A stretch of 64,000 bases of DNA from Sphaeroforma sirkka (lineage: Eukaryota; Opisthokonta; Ichthyosporea; Ichthyophonida), in NCBI GenBank assembly GCA_001586965.3, contig LUCW03001489.1:78501-142500 (forward strand), read 5' to 3'. The notes beneath the pieces are model-generated. The model saw only the letters and a program-made list of their open reading frames with translations. It was not told the DNA's origin and did not search any database. Below are positions 35,873 through 54,159 of this stretch, piece by piece (the first letter of the stretch is position 1; each line of letters begins with the position of its first letter). Both the position numbers and the translations under genes were made by a program.

Positions 35873-38800
35873 GAGAAAATATTTCAAAATTTAATCTCTA
35901 TAGCTCTGATGCTACCATTGACCATCCTCTTGACAAACCTAACCCTGTCAGAGGATATGATCGTATGGAACTCGATGAGGCTTACCATCCTCGTAATATC
36001 GACCCTCATTTGCCAACTAACCCTGGTAATCACGATTTTGGTAATCGCTACACCAGTACCTCGTTAGAGAGTTCCCGCTCTAATCCTGAGGATGAGGAAG
36101 TGAGAACCAGACATACTCGTCTCAGGCTATTACGCTCTGGTATGCAAGTCCTTGAGGACCGTCTATTGAATGACTCTGACCTTGACGATAGGAAAGCGGA
36201 TAACATTCGCTATCTAATCGATAACAAGAGAAAGGAAATAGACACCATCTTGGCACTAGCAGCCCGTAGCACTGAGCATGAGCCTCGTGAACACTTAGAA
36301 CCAAGCTTTATAAAGCAGCTAGGTAACGCGCAGGCTGAGGTCGATTTCTCTACTAATGAGAGTACAGTGGAGACACTGAAGGCCTTCGACCAACTTAAGG
36401 AGTCTGCCAGCCTTAGGGATAAGCAGATGATGAATGCCTTTATTCATTTCTGTGAGCCAGGTGAATGGCGAACTATCTTGAAGGCTCATGAGCCCAACTG
36501 GAAAGCCCTACCCTGGCACCAGTTGCGTGATAATATACTTAACACCTTTTTTGAAGATGCACGTGACCGTGAACTTTTAGAGTCTCGCAAGTTCTTTGCG
36601 AACGATACCACTATTCGAGGTGCTCTAGCTCATATGACACATATGAATACTCGGATGGGTGGTCGTACCTATACTGGCGAATATTTATTAATTTGTCAGA
36701 TGATGGAGACTCTGGGAGCTAACCTCTTTAAGAAAGTCAATGATGACATCATCGCCTATGGTGATTTGCGATCTATGCCTTGGTCTGTCTTTGAGAAGAT
36801 AGTACACAAGCATACCAATTCCTCTACTAGAGTACTTAGTACCACGAGCTACACCCAGCCCACTAAGCAAAACGCAGTAGAGACTAATACTGCGCGTAGT
36901 ACTAAGAAACCTCGCACTACTACTGAGGGGGGTACTGGCTCTACTTCTACCGAACCGAAAGGTGATAAGAAGGTGTGAGCGCCTTGCAAGAAGTGTGGTT
37001 ACAACCTCACAAAACGTAATGGCAAGTGGAATGGTAGACACGACCCTGTTAAGTGTGCACCAGGCAAGCCAGATTTTGGACACTATATGAAAGAGTGTGC
37101 TACTTGCAAGGGTACTAACGGTTGGCACAAAGAGGATTGCAAGAACTTACCAGACGTCCAAGTTAAGCACTGACAGTACCATATGTGCGCACTAGAGCGA
37201 GATTGTGAGAAAATGTTCAATAAAATCTATACCAAAGGAGATGAACGTATCTTTCAAACAGTTTTCGTAAATGGAGAAAAAGTTATGGCACTATTTGATC
37301 CAGGGGCTGAAGTCTCTGCTATCTCACGCCGAGTAGCCTACGCTACAGATATGGCTGTCCATAACGAAACAATTGATTTAATCTTGGGAAATGGCAAAGT
37401 TACTACTTGCGAACAAGCCATTGACTATGCACACATAATGCTGTCAGATAGAAGAGAAGTGAAGACTCACCTAATCGTTACTGACATGTCTCAGAAATAC
37501 GATTTAATTATAGGTATGACTGATCTTCTCAGTTTAGGTATAACACTCACTGGTCTGCTTAATGGGCTAGACCCGAATAAAGATCAGTCAGATGATAATA
37601 TGTTAAAGATACTTAAACCTCCGGAAGGTGAAGCAAAGGATATGATTCCGCACTTCACCGATATAATTATGGACTTAATTATACAAAACAGGAAGATTGC
37701 AATAACTGACTGGTGTATGTTTAAGTTCTCTAATGGGTACGTTAGACTTGACTTAACGAACGTCGACTTCTCTAAGTTAAAGTGTCCTTCACATAACCAC
37801 GTGAGTTGGAGACACAAAGACGTAGTCAAAACCCAAATCGAAGATTGGTTAAAACAGGGTCTAATTGAAATCAATTATGATGCAACCCCAGTTAACTTAG
37901 CTCTCTTAGCGGTCGATCAATATAAATCTGATGGAACGTTTAGTAAAAACAAGAGTAGTACTAGACCTGTCGCCAATCAACAAACTAATCCCGCAACATA
38001 GTTTTCCCTTACCTAAGATAAGCGAGATACTACGCAAAATGGAGGGTGCGACTATCTTTTCCAAGATAGACTTAAAAGCTGCATTCCATCAACTACAGAT
38101 ATATGAGCCTCATAGGAAATACTTTTCCTTTACTTGGCAAGGTAAGAAGTACCAGTTTAAAGGTGCACCTGAAGGCTTACACATGTTACTTTCTTTCTTC
38201 CAACAAGTTATGATGGAACTATTTGCGGACCTGTCGTATAACGTATCAGTCTATTTAGATGATATAGTTATCTTTACAAAGACAGCACATGAACATGCTA
38301 AACTCGTTAAAGAAGTCTTAAAGCGACTTAATCATGCTAAACTTAAGATTAACGAAGACAAGTGTTCTTTTGCTAAAGATACTATACACTTACTTGGCTA
38401 CAAAGTATCTGCAGCAGGGGTAGAAATTGATCCTGGCAAGAAACAGTTTCTGTTGGATTTATCAACACCAATTACTGGAAGAGATGTGAACTCTGTGTGT
38501 GGGTTTGTTAACTTCTTCTCGGATTCGGTACCGCATCCTTCTCATTACTTAAAGCCTTTCAGTCACCTACGGCTGCACAAAGGACTTTTAGGAAAGCTTT
38601 GGACTAAAGAATGTGATGATGCATTTAAACTAGTCAAAAGTAAAGTAATAGACGCACCCATCATGCAGTACCCTGTGGATGGTGTCCCATTCCAAGTAGC
38701 AACCGACGCTTCAGATCGAGCGGTAGGTGGAGTGCTTTACCAAACGATAAATGATAAACCGCGCTACATACAATTCTTTAGCAAGAGTTATAATAAGAGT

Positions 38801-39498
38801 CAACGGAATTACCCTACCGTTAAACAAGAGCTCCTTGCTATAGTTACTGCGCTAAGACAGTTTAAAGACTACCTTTATGGAAGTTACCTTACCGTCGCCT
38901 GTGATCAAAAGTCTTTAACATACTTAAAAGATATAAACCCTGATTCACAGTTGGTGAGCCGCTGGCATGACATTATTGCCAAGTTCGCTTTTAATATAAC
39001 ACACATACCAGGAATACATAACCATCTTCCTGACATGCTCTCTCGACTTGTGCCCGACTACCAGAAAACAGTCAAGGAGTTATTAGCAACCGATTGGATG
39101 CTAAATAAGAAATGGTTTAACCTCGCTCAATCACGATGGGGTCCATTTACTGTTGATATGTTCGCCGCAGAACATAACAAACAGGTTTCTGAATATAGGT
39201 CGTTGACTCATCCTAAAGGTGATGCATTTCAGCTTGACTTATCAAAGCATAACGCGTGGGCTAACCCACCTTGTTAACTTATCGCACAGTTGTTAAATTA
39301 TGTTAATATTACTAAATCTACCATTACGCTGTGTTGTCCCTTACGTAACTCCGACCTATGGATACGTGATTTAATTAATATGATTCAAGACGAACCCTAC
39401 CACTGCTAAATCCTAACTGACATGCTAAATCCTAACTGACTAAATTGTATTTTAGTTTATTATAGTTTAAAACCTAGTAATTTCCATCGAAGTTTACA

Positions 39499-41309
39499 TT
39501 CGTCATGAACGCACTCTTCTGCGCCTACCAGTACAAACATTATATGAGTTTCGAATGAACATGCCGGGAAAACATTCTGTTTAATCTGGTCCTTTCTGCT
39601 TTGCATCTTTGCTTGTAATTCATCAGGACATCGTGCCAGGAAGTGAGAGCCGCCCAGCCTTTACAACGCACCAAAAAAGTATCGATATACTGATTCTTTT
39701 TTTTTCCGGATGAGGTATATATGTACCTACGGGCATTTGTATGTATTTTAAGTATATATATTTCTTGGCAAGGTGAATCACTTGCATCACTCGTACATGT
39801 ATAGTATTTTGACTGTGGCCAGTGTCTACTCAAATTTTGCTTGACTTACGCTATGGCCTGCAAATGATAAGAGAAAGAACAAGATCTCTAGAAGTAACAC
39901 AGAACGACTGTCATGTATGTGATGCGGCTCAAGCGCCTCTATCAACTTCATAAATACATCCAGCGGCATTAGTAGGCATATTATGTGGTATCGATGATGC
40001 TCCTCTTGTATGATCAGGGTTGTACACGACATAATCATCACGATCACGATCAGCATCCTCTAGTATCGCAACAACTGATGATATAGCAGTCTGTGTAACT
40101 GCAATAGATAGCGTAGCTGCTAACGAATTCTTTTCGTACTTGTATTCATTGTCCATACTGTGTAGATGTGATCATAACTTGCATTGAGAGGTACAAATGC
40201 ACCCATACAATGCATATAGTATTTTGAATCCATATAAACTTTTTATTGTGTGTTGCAATGACGTGTATGTTTAAGGACCCCTCAAATTATTTTACGGTTT
40301 CAATGGCTTTTTTTTTATACGTATTCTTGAATAATGTCCATTATTTTTGGAATAAGCTGCTTGAGAAACTTTTACAAAAACACGAAATATAATCTTCAAC
40401 AATGGCCATTAATAATAATGGCCATTAAAGACTTGCAGGAGTCCATTTTCTTAAAATAATGGACACTATCAGTTTCGAATAATGTCCAGTGCTTTTCTAG
40501 CAATAATGGGCATTATTTATATTGTTGCAGAACAGGGCCTAAATGTTTGTATTATTTCAAATTATATATTCCATATGTAATTATTATATATTTTAAAAAA
40601 ATATTATATATTTTAAAAAAAAAATCCATAAAATAATGTGTAAAACTGTAAATATGTATTATGGGACTTTTTTTTCTGTTTCATCTCCTGATAAATAGCG
40701 GCATAAAACATATATATCCTATTTTTTTTTAAAGACAAATCAAGCAAGGATTAATATTTTTTTTAATCGATATTTCAAACAAGAAAAACCAAAAAGATAT
40801 TTGAAAAAACACTAGGGATAATAATAATATTTATTTCAATAATAATCAAACAGAGGGCAAATGCTATGAAAAAAAAAAGATATCACGAAAATATTTTGAA
40901 AATCATATAAAAAAATTACACTCTAATTTCAGTCAATTCCCATTTTTGTACAGACTTGAGAAAAATCTACCTACTAGGTCTATGGGCCTTGCAATACGAT
41001 AGCTTCCTGTTCTCTTCCAATCGGTGGACAGAGATGATTTAAACAAAAAATACGATAAAAAGAGTAAATTTACTCTTTCTAAATTTAAAACACGTGTCCC
41101 GATTCTCCTAGAATTCCCACTCGAGTTTTGGATGAAAAAAAAATTCGTATTTTGACAAAACAAAAAGTACTCATAACATTCGCACAAAATTTTTCGCTTG
41201 CCACAAATACATATGCAAAGTATCTTACTCGACGCCCGACGATTTTACTTATGAGATTATCTGGTTGTGATTGTTGGCAGTCTTTTTTCTAGTTGGAAAC
41301 TCTTGAACA
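39499..41309. other. AT-rich intergenic stretch before the MYND-RRM gene
   Basis: No gene seen. Poly-A and poly-T runs dominate 40560-41160. A cluster of short ATAATG-type palindromes lies at 40330-40520 (separate entry). Confidence 0.7.
40330..40520. repeat. Cluster of ATAATGgnCATTAT-type palindromes
   Basis: At least six variants of one motif occur in 190 bp: ATAATGTCCATTATT, AATGGCCATT (twice, TAATAATAATGGCCATTAA), AATAATGGACA, AATAATGTCCA and AATAATGGGCATTATT. They lie about 0.8-1 kb upstream of the MYND-RRM start codon. Confidence 0.7.
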
Positions 41310-44300
41310 ATGGCAAAACTGTGCGTCATCTGCGCTAAGAAGGCAACAAAAGCATGTCCTTGTAAAAACGGAATTTACTACTGCGGACCTGAACATCAGG
41401 TATGATGGGAATGATAGGAACATTGGGTGTATTAATTGTGACTTGCAATCGCTAATGTTTGTTATTAATTGTAACTTGCAATCGCTAATGTTTGTAGGGT
41501 ATAGGCATAAGGTTTTCTACTCGAGAGGGCTTGATAATAGTCATGATGAGGATAGAATGTATCATTTTTCGCTAGCTGTAGGGCTTTGAAATTTGGTTTA
41601 AAAATGTTTTGCGCGAATGTGGAATATTTCATGTTAACGCAATGAGGAAAAGTTAAAAATCAACATAAACTTTAACGAGCTTGAAAGAAGGCTTATATTC
41701 CGAGTTTGTGCGAAAAAAACGTTTAACGGTTTACCTTTTACGAGAAGACATAATCTACAATGAAATCTGCTTGGTAGTTTATGTACTGTATGTCGTCTAT
41801 AAAAGGGCATTTTAGTATGAAGGTCAGATACAGCGATATTTATCATACCACATCATTCAAGTACAATGACAAATATATCTAGCCACGAGTAAGGTCTTCG
41901 ATTCCTTAGAACTGATTTTTTTGAGCCTATGAAAGAAGCAATCGTTTGTAAGTATGTTGTAAATACACTGCATTTTATCCATCCGAATCCGGTTCGACAA
42001 ACTCAATCTTACATTTGCAGTGGTTTCATATTCAAATTCCATGAGCAGAGGTGCCTGCAGGATTCCTGTATCTTGTCAATCCTATTTGATTGCTGTTATT
42101 TATGAAAATCTAAACTTGTGGAATATAGAAAAGTCATTTTTTTCATTCATGGCAAACATAAAGACGGGCTATACAAGTTACACACTTGTAGTACTGACAC
42201 TTTATTTTGGGCTATATCGATTTCATCAGAAATATGATTGGGTGCGAGAAGGTGGGCATAAGTACAAATGTCGACTGTACAAGCTAGAACGCATCGCCAA
42301 GGCAAGGGCCAAGGCGGCAGCGCTCGAAGCAGCAGCAAGGCTCAAGGTGGGGACCAAACCTGACACGGAAACAAAAGCGAAGAAGCCAGACTCGGTGCCT
42401 GTAGAGACAACGCCAACGAGCGTACCGGAAGCAGACGAAAATAGCCATTTGACATCCAGAAAGGGATCCAAGACGAGCTCGAAAGGTGCTTCCACGGCGC
42501 ATGCTGTGAAACGTAATTTAAGATCGGAAAGGGAAACAATTCGAGCTTCTGATTTAAATGGGGCGGAGGGAGATGTATTGCCTTCGGATCCTACGCAGAA
42601 CAGATCAGAGAATGCAAGCAATGCTGCGATAGATAACGAGGATAAAACGTCTGCAGCAGCAGTCGAAGTTGTGTCAGAGGTTCAGAAAGGCGCCGAGAAC
42701 GACGCATTGACAGAAGCGAAGTCCACTGCGAGCAAGAAGACTGACATCACACCAGACGCACAGTCGAACAACCCAGACACATCAGCGACAAGTACTGCGC
42801 CTGTGGCGGCGGATAGTAATGGAGCGCACGAGTCAAAGTCCACAGCCGAGGATACCAATCGGACTAAGAAGCTAGAGGTCGCACAGAAGAGTACGGAGTC
42901 AGAGGAATCACACAAGACTGCGAATTTAGACTCCATCATCACAGCAACAACCGGCGCAGTGGCGGTGCTCAAGGATGTAAAGTACATATCTGTGGATGAT
43001 TTGCCGTTGAAAATCGCGGCAGTGCTGAAAACGAATGCCTTCTCCGCCTACAAATTGATGGAAGAGGCCGCACTGATCAAGTTGGCTGGACCCGTTAATC
43101 CGAAGAATTTTCAGATACCCTGCTTTAGCGACAAACACAAGGAAGCGAGGGAACGCTTCTATAAGCCAAAGAGGGTGCGGCGGAAACCGCGCAAACGACA
43201 GCCGGTGCAGGCACCTGAGGCCGACTTACCAGGGACCGGGCCGAACAGGCGGAAGTATCAGAAAACAGGGAAGTATACAAAGAAAAGCACCGGCAAATCT
43301 GCATTACCACCAGGGACAATATTTACCACATACGGCGCAACTGATGAACTGCAGAGACAATTACGACTTATCAATCACCCACAACCACGGCAACAACAAC
43401 AGCCACAGCCACAACAGCCACAGCAATGGTCTGAACGGACAGAATCTCAGCCCCTACCACCGAGAACGGCACCAGCACAGCCGGCCACTGGGAAAAAATA
43501 TCCGGAAGTCTTTAGGCACAGCGACAGCCACATACTGTCTGGCGCTAATGTGGCGAGCAACAAGCGCCCACCGCAGCACAGCATGCCGACAAGCACGTCA
43601 GATTTGTATGGGAATACGTCTTGGGGGCAGAACAGCACCTTCAGTCAGTCGAGTGATGGGCTGAATGAGCCACTGACGCAGGCTTCATCACACACCATTC
43701 CGATCGGAGCACAGCAAGCCTTGCCACGCCCAGTCGGCTGTCCACGGGGTGTCTCACAAGTACCAGAGCAAGACCAGTGGCAAAAAATGCAACAGCAGGC
43801 TCAGCTACCACAGCAACAGCCACGATCGATGGAGCCACCATATATGCAACGAATGCCACAGGAAAATGCAAACGCATATACTAGCTCGGGTGATACTGGT
43901 TCTAGACCACAACCACCCGAATTTACGTCGTTTGTCAATGAGAATGGAGTTAAGTATGAAGAGATGGCAGACGGGTGCCCTAAAGCGCCCCCGCGGAAGA
44001 TATTCACCACATTCGGTGCCACTCACGAGTTACAGAAACAACTACGACAACTCAACCAACCGAAACAGCAGGCACATCAACCTCACAGCGGGATTGCTCA
44101 CGAACCAAGCCAGGGTCAAACTTCAACTCCAGTACAATCGAATCTATCCGAGAATGTGCGTGTGTCAGAACAGCAAAAGCCCATGCAACAACCACAACAA
44201 TTCAAGCCACAGCCACAGAAGCCACATCAGCAGCAACAACAACCACAGCAGTACACGCAGGCACGACAGCACGGGATGCAGCAACAGCCACAAACATATA

Positions 44301-45826
44301 TTCAACAGCAACAAACATACCAACAGACTCAACCGAAACAGCCGCAAACATATACGCAACAGCAACAAAACTACCAACAGACACAACAAAAACAGCCGCA
44401 AACATATACTCAGCAGCAACAAACATACCAACAGACACAACAAAAACAGTCGCAAAAATATACTCAGCAGCAACAAACATACCAACAGACACAACCAAAA
44501 CAGCCGCAAACTTTTACTCAACAGCAGCAAACATACCAACAGACACAACAAAAACAGCCGCAAACTTTTATTCAGCAACAAACATACCAACAGACACAAC
44601 AAAATCAGCCGCAAACATATACTCAACAGCAACAAACCTACCAACAACAGCCGCAAACATACAGTCTAGGGCAACAAACCAACCAACCACAGAAACAGAC
44701 ACAGCGGTACCCGCAAAAGAAAGACATACCCATTCTTGATCCTCGCAATGGTTCTAGCAACTATACGAGTCAGAATGGGACCACAATGGAAAAACCATCC
44801 TTTCAATTATTGTCTAACTTCTATAGGAATAGAGATGAACAGAAAAGTGGTAATATCGGGATACATAGTCCTAATACAGGACAGAATAGTGCCAATACTG
44901 GACTGAACAGTGCCAATACTGGACGGAATAGTACCAATACTGGACTGAACAGTGCCAACACGGGACGGAATAGTATCAATACTGGACAGAATAGTGCCAA
45001 TGTAGGGCTGAACAGTGCGAACTCTGGAGTAGGTACTTTCAGTACCGTACCATCGAACAACACCGGTACGCACGCATCCCCCACGCCTAACATGGTGTCA
45101 CACAACAACGACGCAGCGGCGTGTATGTGCAATTTGCAACACTCACCAGCGATGCAACAGCCACAGCAGATGAATTATGCACCACAGATATCTCACCCAC
45201 AACATCCGCACCTATCTCTCAATCCCCATGTACTCGGGGCCGCTTCACCACAACCGTCACCTATGCCCGCAACCGTGACATCGAATCGGAGTCCCAATTT
45301 GGTCAGTGGCAGTAGTAGTTTTGCAGGACAAGCTGAGTGTGCAGGGTGTGCACAGGAGGCGGCACGGGGCATGAACAGCGTGAAAGTGGCATCACCACAA
45401 CAACAGATGCAGCAACCAAAACATCAGCAACAACAACAACCACGACAACAACAGCAACCAAAACAGCAACAACAGCAACAACAACAACAACAACAACAAC
45501 AACAGCAAACAAAACAGACAAAGCAGCAGGCACAAGCACAGACACATACACGCGCACAACAACAGGCACAGCCACAGGCACAACCACAGCAACCAATACT
45601 ACTGGTATCTGGGCTAAGCCCTCGGTGGACGGAACCGGTGCTGGTGCACGTGCTGTCGGCGTTTGGGACGGTTCTGGCGGTCACACTGTATACACGCAGT
45701 GAAAACGACGGGTACGCATTTGTGACTATGGATTCGCACAAATCGGTGGAGGAGACCATTGCGGCACTCCACCGACAGGATATCTGTGGGTCTAGACTGA
45801 GCGTGCAACAGTTTAAGATCCTGTGA
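41310..45826 (+). CDS. MYND zinc finger / glutamine-rich / RRM protein
   Basis: Two exons, 41310-41399 and 42230-45826, join in phase 0 (CATCAG|GTATGA ... TTTCATCAG|AAATAT). They encode about 1228 residues. The start MAKLCVICAKKATKACPCKN follows GAACA. The joined exons make a MYND-type finger with Cys5-Cys8, Cys16-Cys18, Cys25-His29 and His40-Cys44, plus the typical Q and W before the last pair (EHQ|KYDW). Then follow an acidic Ala/Lys/Ser/Thr region, two copies of a motif IFTT(Y/F)GATxELQ(R/K)QL near residues 391 and 617, and a Gln-rich tandem repeat (YQQTQQKQPQT units, about 714-840). NSANTGLNSANTG repeats (about 912-960) and a poly-Gln run come next. A C-terminal RRM occupies about 1152-1228, with RNP2 LLVSGL and RNP1 DGYAFVTM. 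An RNA-binding regulator is likely. I know no named protein with this order. Confidence 0.8.
41400..42229 (+). other. Intron of the MYND-RRM gene
   Basis: GT-AG intron of 830 bp. A 37-bp tandem duplication (AACTTGCAATCGCTAATGTT) lies at 41430-41500. The open frame continues upstream of exon 2 from 42020, so an alternative start giving a hydrophobic N-terminus is possible, but it would lose half the MYND finger. Confidence 0.7.
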
Positions 45827-46526
45827 GAGGTGTTGTGGGTAGGGTAGCCCTGGCCCGTGCGGTAGGAGAGTACCAAGTACCAAGTACCAAGTACGCCTAA
45901 GCAATGCCACGTTTGTGGATAGAAGGTTGTGTATGTATCACGCCAAACGCCCCACCCACAGAAGGCGATACACGGCACTAATTGCAGGCAACATCGATTA
46001 ACAAGCACACCTTCAGCACCTATGACGCGCAGCGTATGCAGAGGCGGTGCAGTAGTATGTATTCTATACACTGGTCGCATCGCAGGCTTGCACACATAAG
46101 GCAGAATCACTGACCGATGCCTGCTTCTCCAGGGATCTCTGTACACATCGAGGAGTATGTAAACTTTTAAGCGGAACTGACAACGCAATGGTCACCTCAG
46201 CGCTCGACGCACGAAGGGTCAAGGCACTCGCTAGGCCAATAGGAAGGGGTAACTAACCAGCACACTGAAACGTCGTAGAAATTAAAATGAATATACTGCT
46301 CAGGACGGATGAACTGCCTGATGTTATTAGAAGATTAGAGACATACACACAATATGTCTCACCTTCAATCCTTACTATAGCTAACTGCCGTGCACGGGAT
46401 AGGCTGTCCGCGCTCCGCGCTGCGTTGCATTACAGTTTATAAGTGAAGCGAAACGGTTGCATGGCATGGGGATTACAGCAGTTCAGGTGCTTGACTAGGA
46501 ATGACTCCATCATGTAAGTGGGTAAA

Positions 46527-46603
<77 letters not shown>

Positions 46604-47120
46604 CACACACACACACACAGACAGCGAGAGAGAGAGCAATCTCGCGTATTCGTGAAGATTTTTCGAAAATGAAGGTTGCTTCTCGCACTCCGGAAACATC
46701 AGAAAACGGAATCAATCGACTACCGTTGCCGCTCACTCGAGTGAGATTGCTGGACGTGCCTGCTTGTTCAAGACACACTTATATCAACACCGTATGTCAA
46801 CACCGTATTTTAACACCGTATCAGGCCCATCAAATACATCAACTTGAAACGGCAGCATGACTCACAGATGTGCCATTTTGTGCTCGCACGGAAGCCTTAA
46901 TATATTCATCCGCGAAGCTTTGCTCTCCTCTCTCGAGTAGTGGTAGAGCCAGGATTTTAAGGTTTTAAGGTTTTAACTAAAACCCTCGAGTACGGGATCG
47001 TATGTCCCCCGGAGGGACGATGCCCCGGTTTTCGGAAAGGATTAATTGGGCATTTCAATATGACAAAGCATGTTGACCACTCACGCGGCATGTTGAAATT
47101 ATTCTTTCCATGGCCACAGA
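45827..47120. other. Intergenic stretch with CA repeat
   Basis: A (CA)n array at 46530-46620 creates false open frames. GTACCAAGTACCAAGTACCA at 45870-45892 is a short tandem repeat. No gene seen. Confidence 0.7.
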
Positions 47121-47124
47121 GAAT

Positions 47125-48545
47125 CCAGAGCTATTGAAAACAAAGTACAAACACGCACTGATATATCTACGACAGAGTACAAACACACTGATATATCTAC
47201 GACAAAGTACAAGCACACACTGGTACAAATACGACAGTGTACAAACACTCACTGATATAAATACGACAAGTGAAAACACACACTGATATTTCTACGACGA
47301 AGTACAAACACACTGATATATCTACGACAAAGTACAAACACACACGGGTATAAATATGACAAGAGTCCAAACACACACTGATATAAATACGACAAGTACA
47401 AACACACGCGGGTATAAATATGACAGAGTCCAAACACATACTGATATAAATACGACAAGTACAAACACACACTGATATATCTATGACAAAGTACAAATGC
47501 ACTGATATATCTACGACAAAGTACAAACACACACTGGTACAGATACGACAGAGTATAAACACACTGATATAAAGACGACAAGTACAAACACACTGATATA
47601 ACGACGACAAGTACAAGCACACTTATAGATATACGACAAGTACAAACACACTGATATATCTAGGACAGAGTACAAACAAACAGAAATGCTTTTCGCCGTT
47701 TCATCCTCTAATCTCTTAATCTCTCCTTCTACCGTACCAACGTATGTATATGTTATCAATACGACAAGTACAAACAGACACTGGTATAAATATGACAATT
47801 TACAAAGACACACTGATATAAATACGACAGAGTACAAACACACAGATATAAATACGACAGAGTACAAAGACACACTGATATAAAAACGACAAAGTACAAA
47901 CACACACGGGTATAAATATGACAAGAGTCCAAACACACACTGATATAAATACGACAAGTACAAACACACACTGATATATCTACGACAAAGTACAAACACA
48001 CGCGGGTATAAATATGAAATGAGTCCAAACACATACTGATATAAATACGACAAGTACAAACACACACTGATATATCTATGACAAAGTACAAATGCACTGA
48101 TATATCTACGACAAGTACAAACACACTGATATAAAGACGACAAGTACAAGCACACTTATAGAAATACGACAAGTACAAACACACACTGATATATCTAGGA
48201 CAGAGTACAAACAAACAAAAATGCTTTTCGCCGTTTCATCATTTTAATCTCTTAATCTCTCCTTCTACCGTACCAACGTATGTATATGTTATCAATACGA
48301 CAAGTACAAACAGACACTGATATAAATATGACAAATTACAAAGACACACTGATATAAATACGACAGAGTACAAACACACAGATATAAATACGACAGAGTA
48401 CAAAGACACACTGATATAAATACGACAAAGTAGAAACACTAACTGATATAAATACGACAAAGTACAAACACAAACTGATATAAAAACGACAGAGTACAAA
48501 CACACAGATATAAATACGACAAAGAAAAATTACAAACACACAGTT
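47125..48545. repeat. About 31-bp minisatellite with a 535-bp higher-order repeat
   Basis: Units of the form ACGACAAAGTACAAACACAC followed by ACTGATATAAAT repeat about 40 times. A distinct block (ATGCTTTTCGCCGTTTCATC) occurs at 47686 and again at 48221, showing a duplicated 535-bp higher-order unit. It lies downstream of the RABGGTB stop codon and the long minus-strand frames are artefacts. Confidence 0.92.
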
Positions 48546-48704
48546 GATACAATTAAGAGGCCATGTGCTGATGCGTTCCTAATAACACAACTCCCACACT
48601 CACGGCCATATAGCTCCACACTAATAACCGTAACAACGCGCCAGCCTAGTCACTAACGTTCCACTCCGGCTTAGCATGAGCCTCGCATACACATGTATAC
48701 AGGT

Positions 48705-53081
<4,377 letters not shown>

Positions 53082-54150
53082 TGCTGCACGGCTGAGAGTG
53101 TGTAAGCTGTTGATGGAAGCGTTTACGTATACGACAAAATAATTGATATACGATACTGCTAAGGAATACCAGCTTCTATACTGTGGCGTGTTGTATTAAA
53201 ACTCTGCTATCTATGCATGTACATGCACATACACTAAGCTATACACCTGATGTGCGTAATACCATATGCCTGTTCACTTATACCACGCCAACAATATATT
53301 TACACCTTGGTGACTTGCGTGTATATATGCTTGGTAACTATCTGTCAAAATATCGACCCTATATTCTAACAAGCTAACCTCTATACGTGCTGCGCTAAAA
53401 CGCACAAATATACGTTTATGCCATGACGGCCCTCGGGTTGTCGATATAGGTGCATGTTTGATGCCTTTAAGCACAAAGTGTTCTTAGGTATTCAGTATAC
53501 TGTCCAAACCAATTCAAAAAATTGGTCGATTTGATCCCTAATCTTTTAACGCGTACAAACGGAATGAATTAGCGATTACGTTCAGTTGATACAGAGGACT
53601 CCCATATAAAACGGTTTGAGACTAGAATAGGTCACTAGTCACAGTTTGACTAGAGGCCCAACATGGCAACAGGCAACAACTAGCAAGTCCAAACACCTCA
53701 GACAGAATTTCTGGTGCCGCCAAATTTCTCAAATTGCCAAATTTAGATGCTCCAGTTGTGACGTATTTCGGTTCAAGCTCACTTCAGCATATGATGTAAA
53801 CAAACATTTTTTGGTATGGCATCATAGCCTTCGATCAAACTTCATTTAAAATATGTAAATTTTTGTACGAATTTAAAATTTTAATGTATGTATACACAAG
53901 TTTAAACTCAATATAAGGCTGTATATGGCTGCATACCCCTGGCGCTGGTTCGAATCAATCTATAACATGGCCGCGTACGAACAATCGGCAAGGTGATATG
54001 ATATATCACTTAATATAATACACTCAGAAGTAGCGCTAGAGGGGCAGCAGGACACGTACTTCGCGAATACTACTAAATCGAGTGACGAATCATCAAGCAA
54101 CAATGCAGAATAGTAAGTGGCGTGTGACAAAAGGACAGCTGTTTCCATTA
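53082..54150. other. Intergenic stretch between RABGGTB and PMT
   Basis: No clear gene. A plus-strand frame at 53646-53849 has FRCSSCDVFRFKLTSAYDVN followed by KHFLVWHH, vaguely like a C2H2 finger but with wrong spacing. RABGGTB and PMT are divergently arranged, so promoters of both should lie between 53.1 and 56.0 kb. Confidence 0.5.
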
Positions 54151-54159
54151 ACATGTGAT

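Larger units (their letters stand above)
34463..39498 (+). mobile_element. Fossil Ty3/mdg4-type LTR retrotransposon, copy 2
   Basis: The order is 5' LTR, gag (from 35139, MAKGTSKGKGAASS), and a Cys/His-rich segment (CKKCGYN...CATCKGTNGWHKEDC near 36985-37150). An aspartic protease follows (ALFDPGAEVSAISRR near 37290), then reverse transcriptase with FSKIDLKAAFHQLQI and the YLDD catalytic box near 38255. RNase H (ATDASDRAVGGVLYQ near 38700) and part of the region downstream of it come next. The element ends in a fragment matching the end of its LTR (about 39395-39498). The domain order protease-RT-RNase H and the integrase motif of copy 1 point to Ty3 (Metaviridae). The copy is incomplete at its 3' side and has a few breaks. 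Long open stretches show it is among the younger fossils here. No target-site duplication was found. Confidence 0.88.

Noticed and set aside
42020-42229. Hydrophobic N-terminus of the long frame before MYND-RRM exon 2
   Set aside because: It is intron sequence. Splicing 41399 to 42230 completes a MYND finger, which a chance join would not do.
43749-44669. Overlapping plus and minus frames of 163-306 codons inside the MYND-RRM gene
   Set aside because: Shadows of the CAA/CAG-rich coding sequence in other frames.
47197-48539. Open frames of up to 214 codons on the minus strand
   Set aside because: They come from the 31-bp minisatellite. Frames stay open only because the unit lacks stops.
53646-53849. 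C2H2 zinc-finger-like frame
   Set aside because: The Cys-to-His spacing is 15 residues, where the family has about 12, and no flanking finger or splice context supports it.
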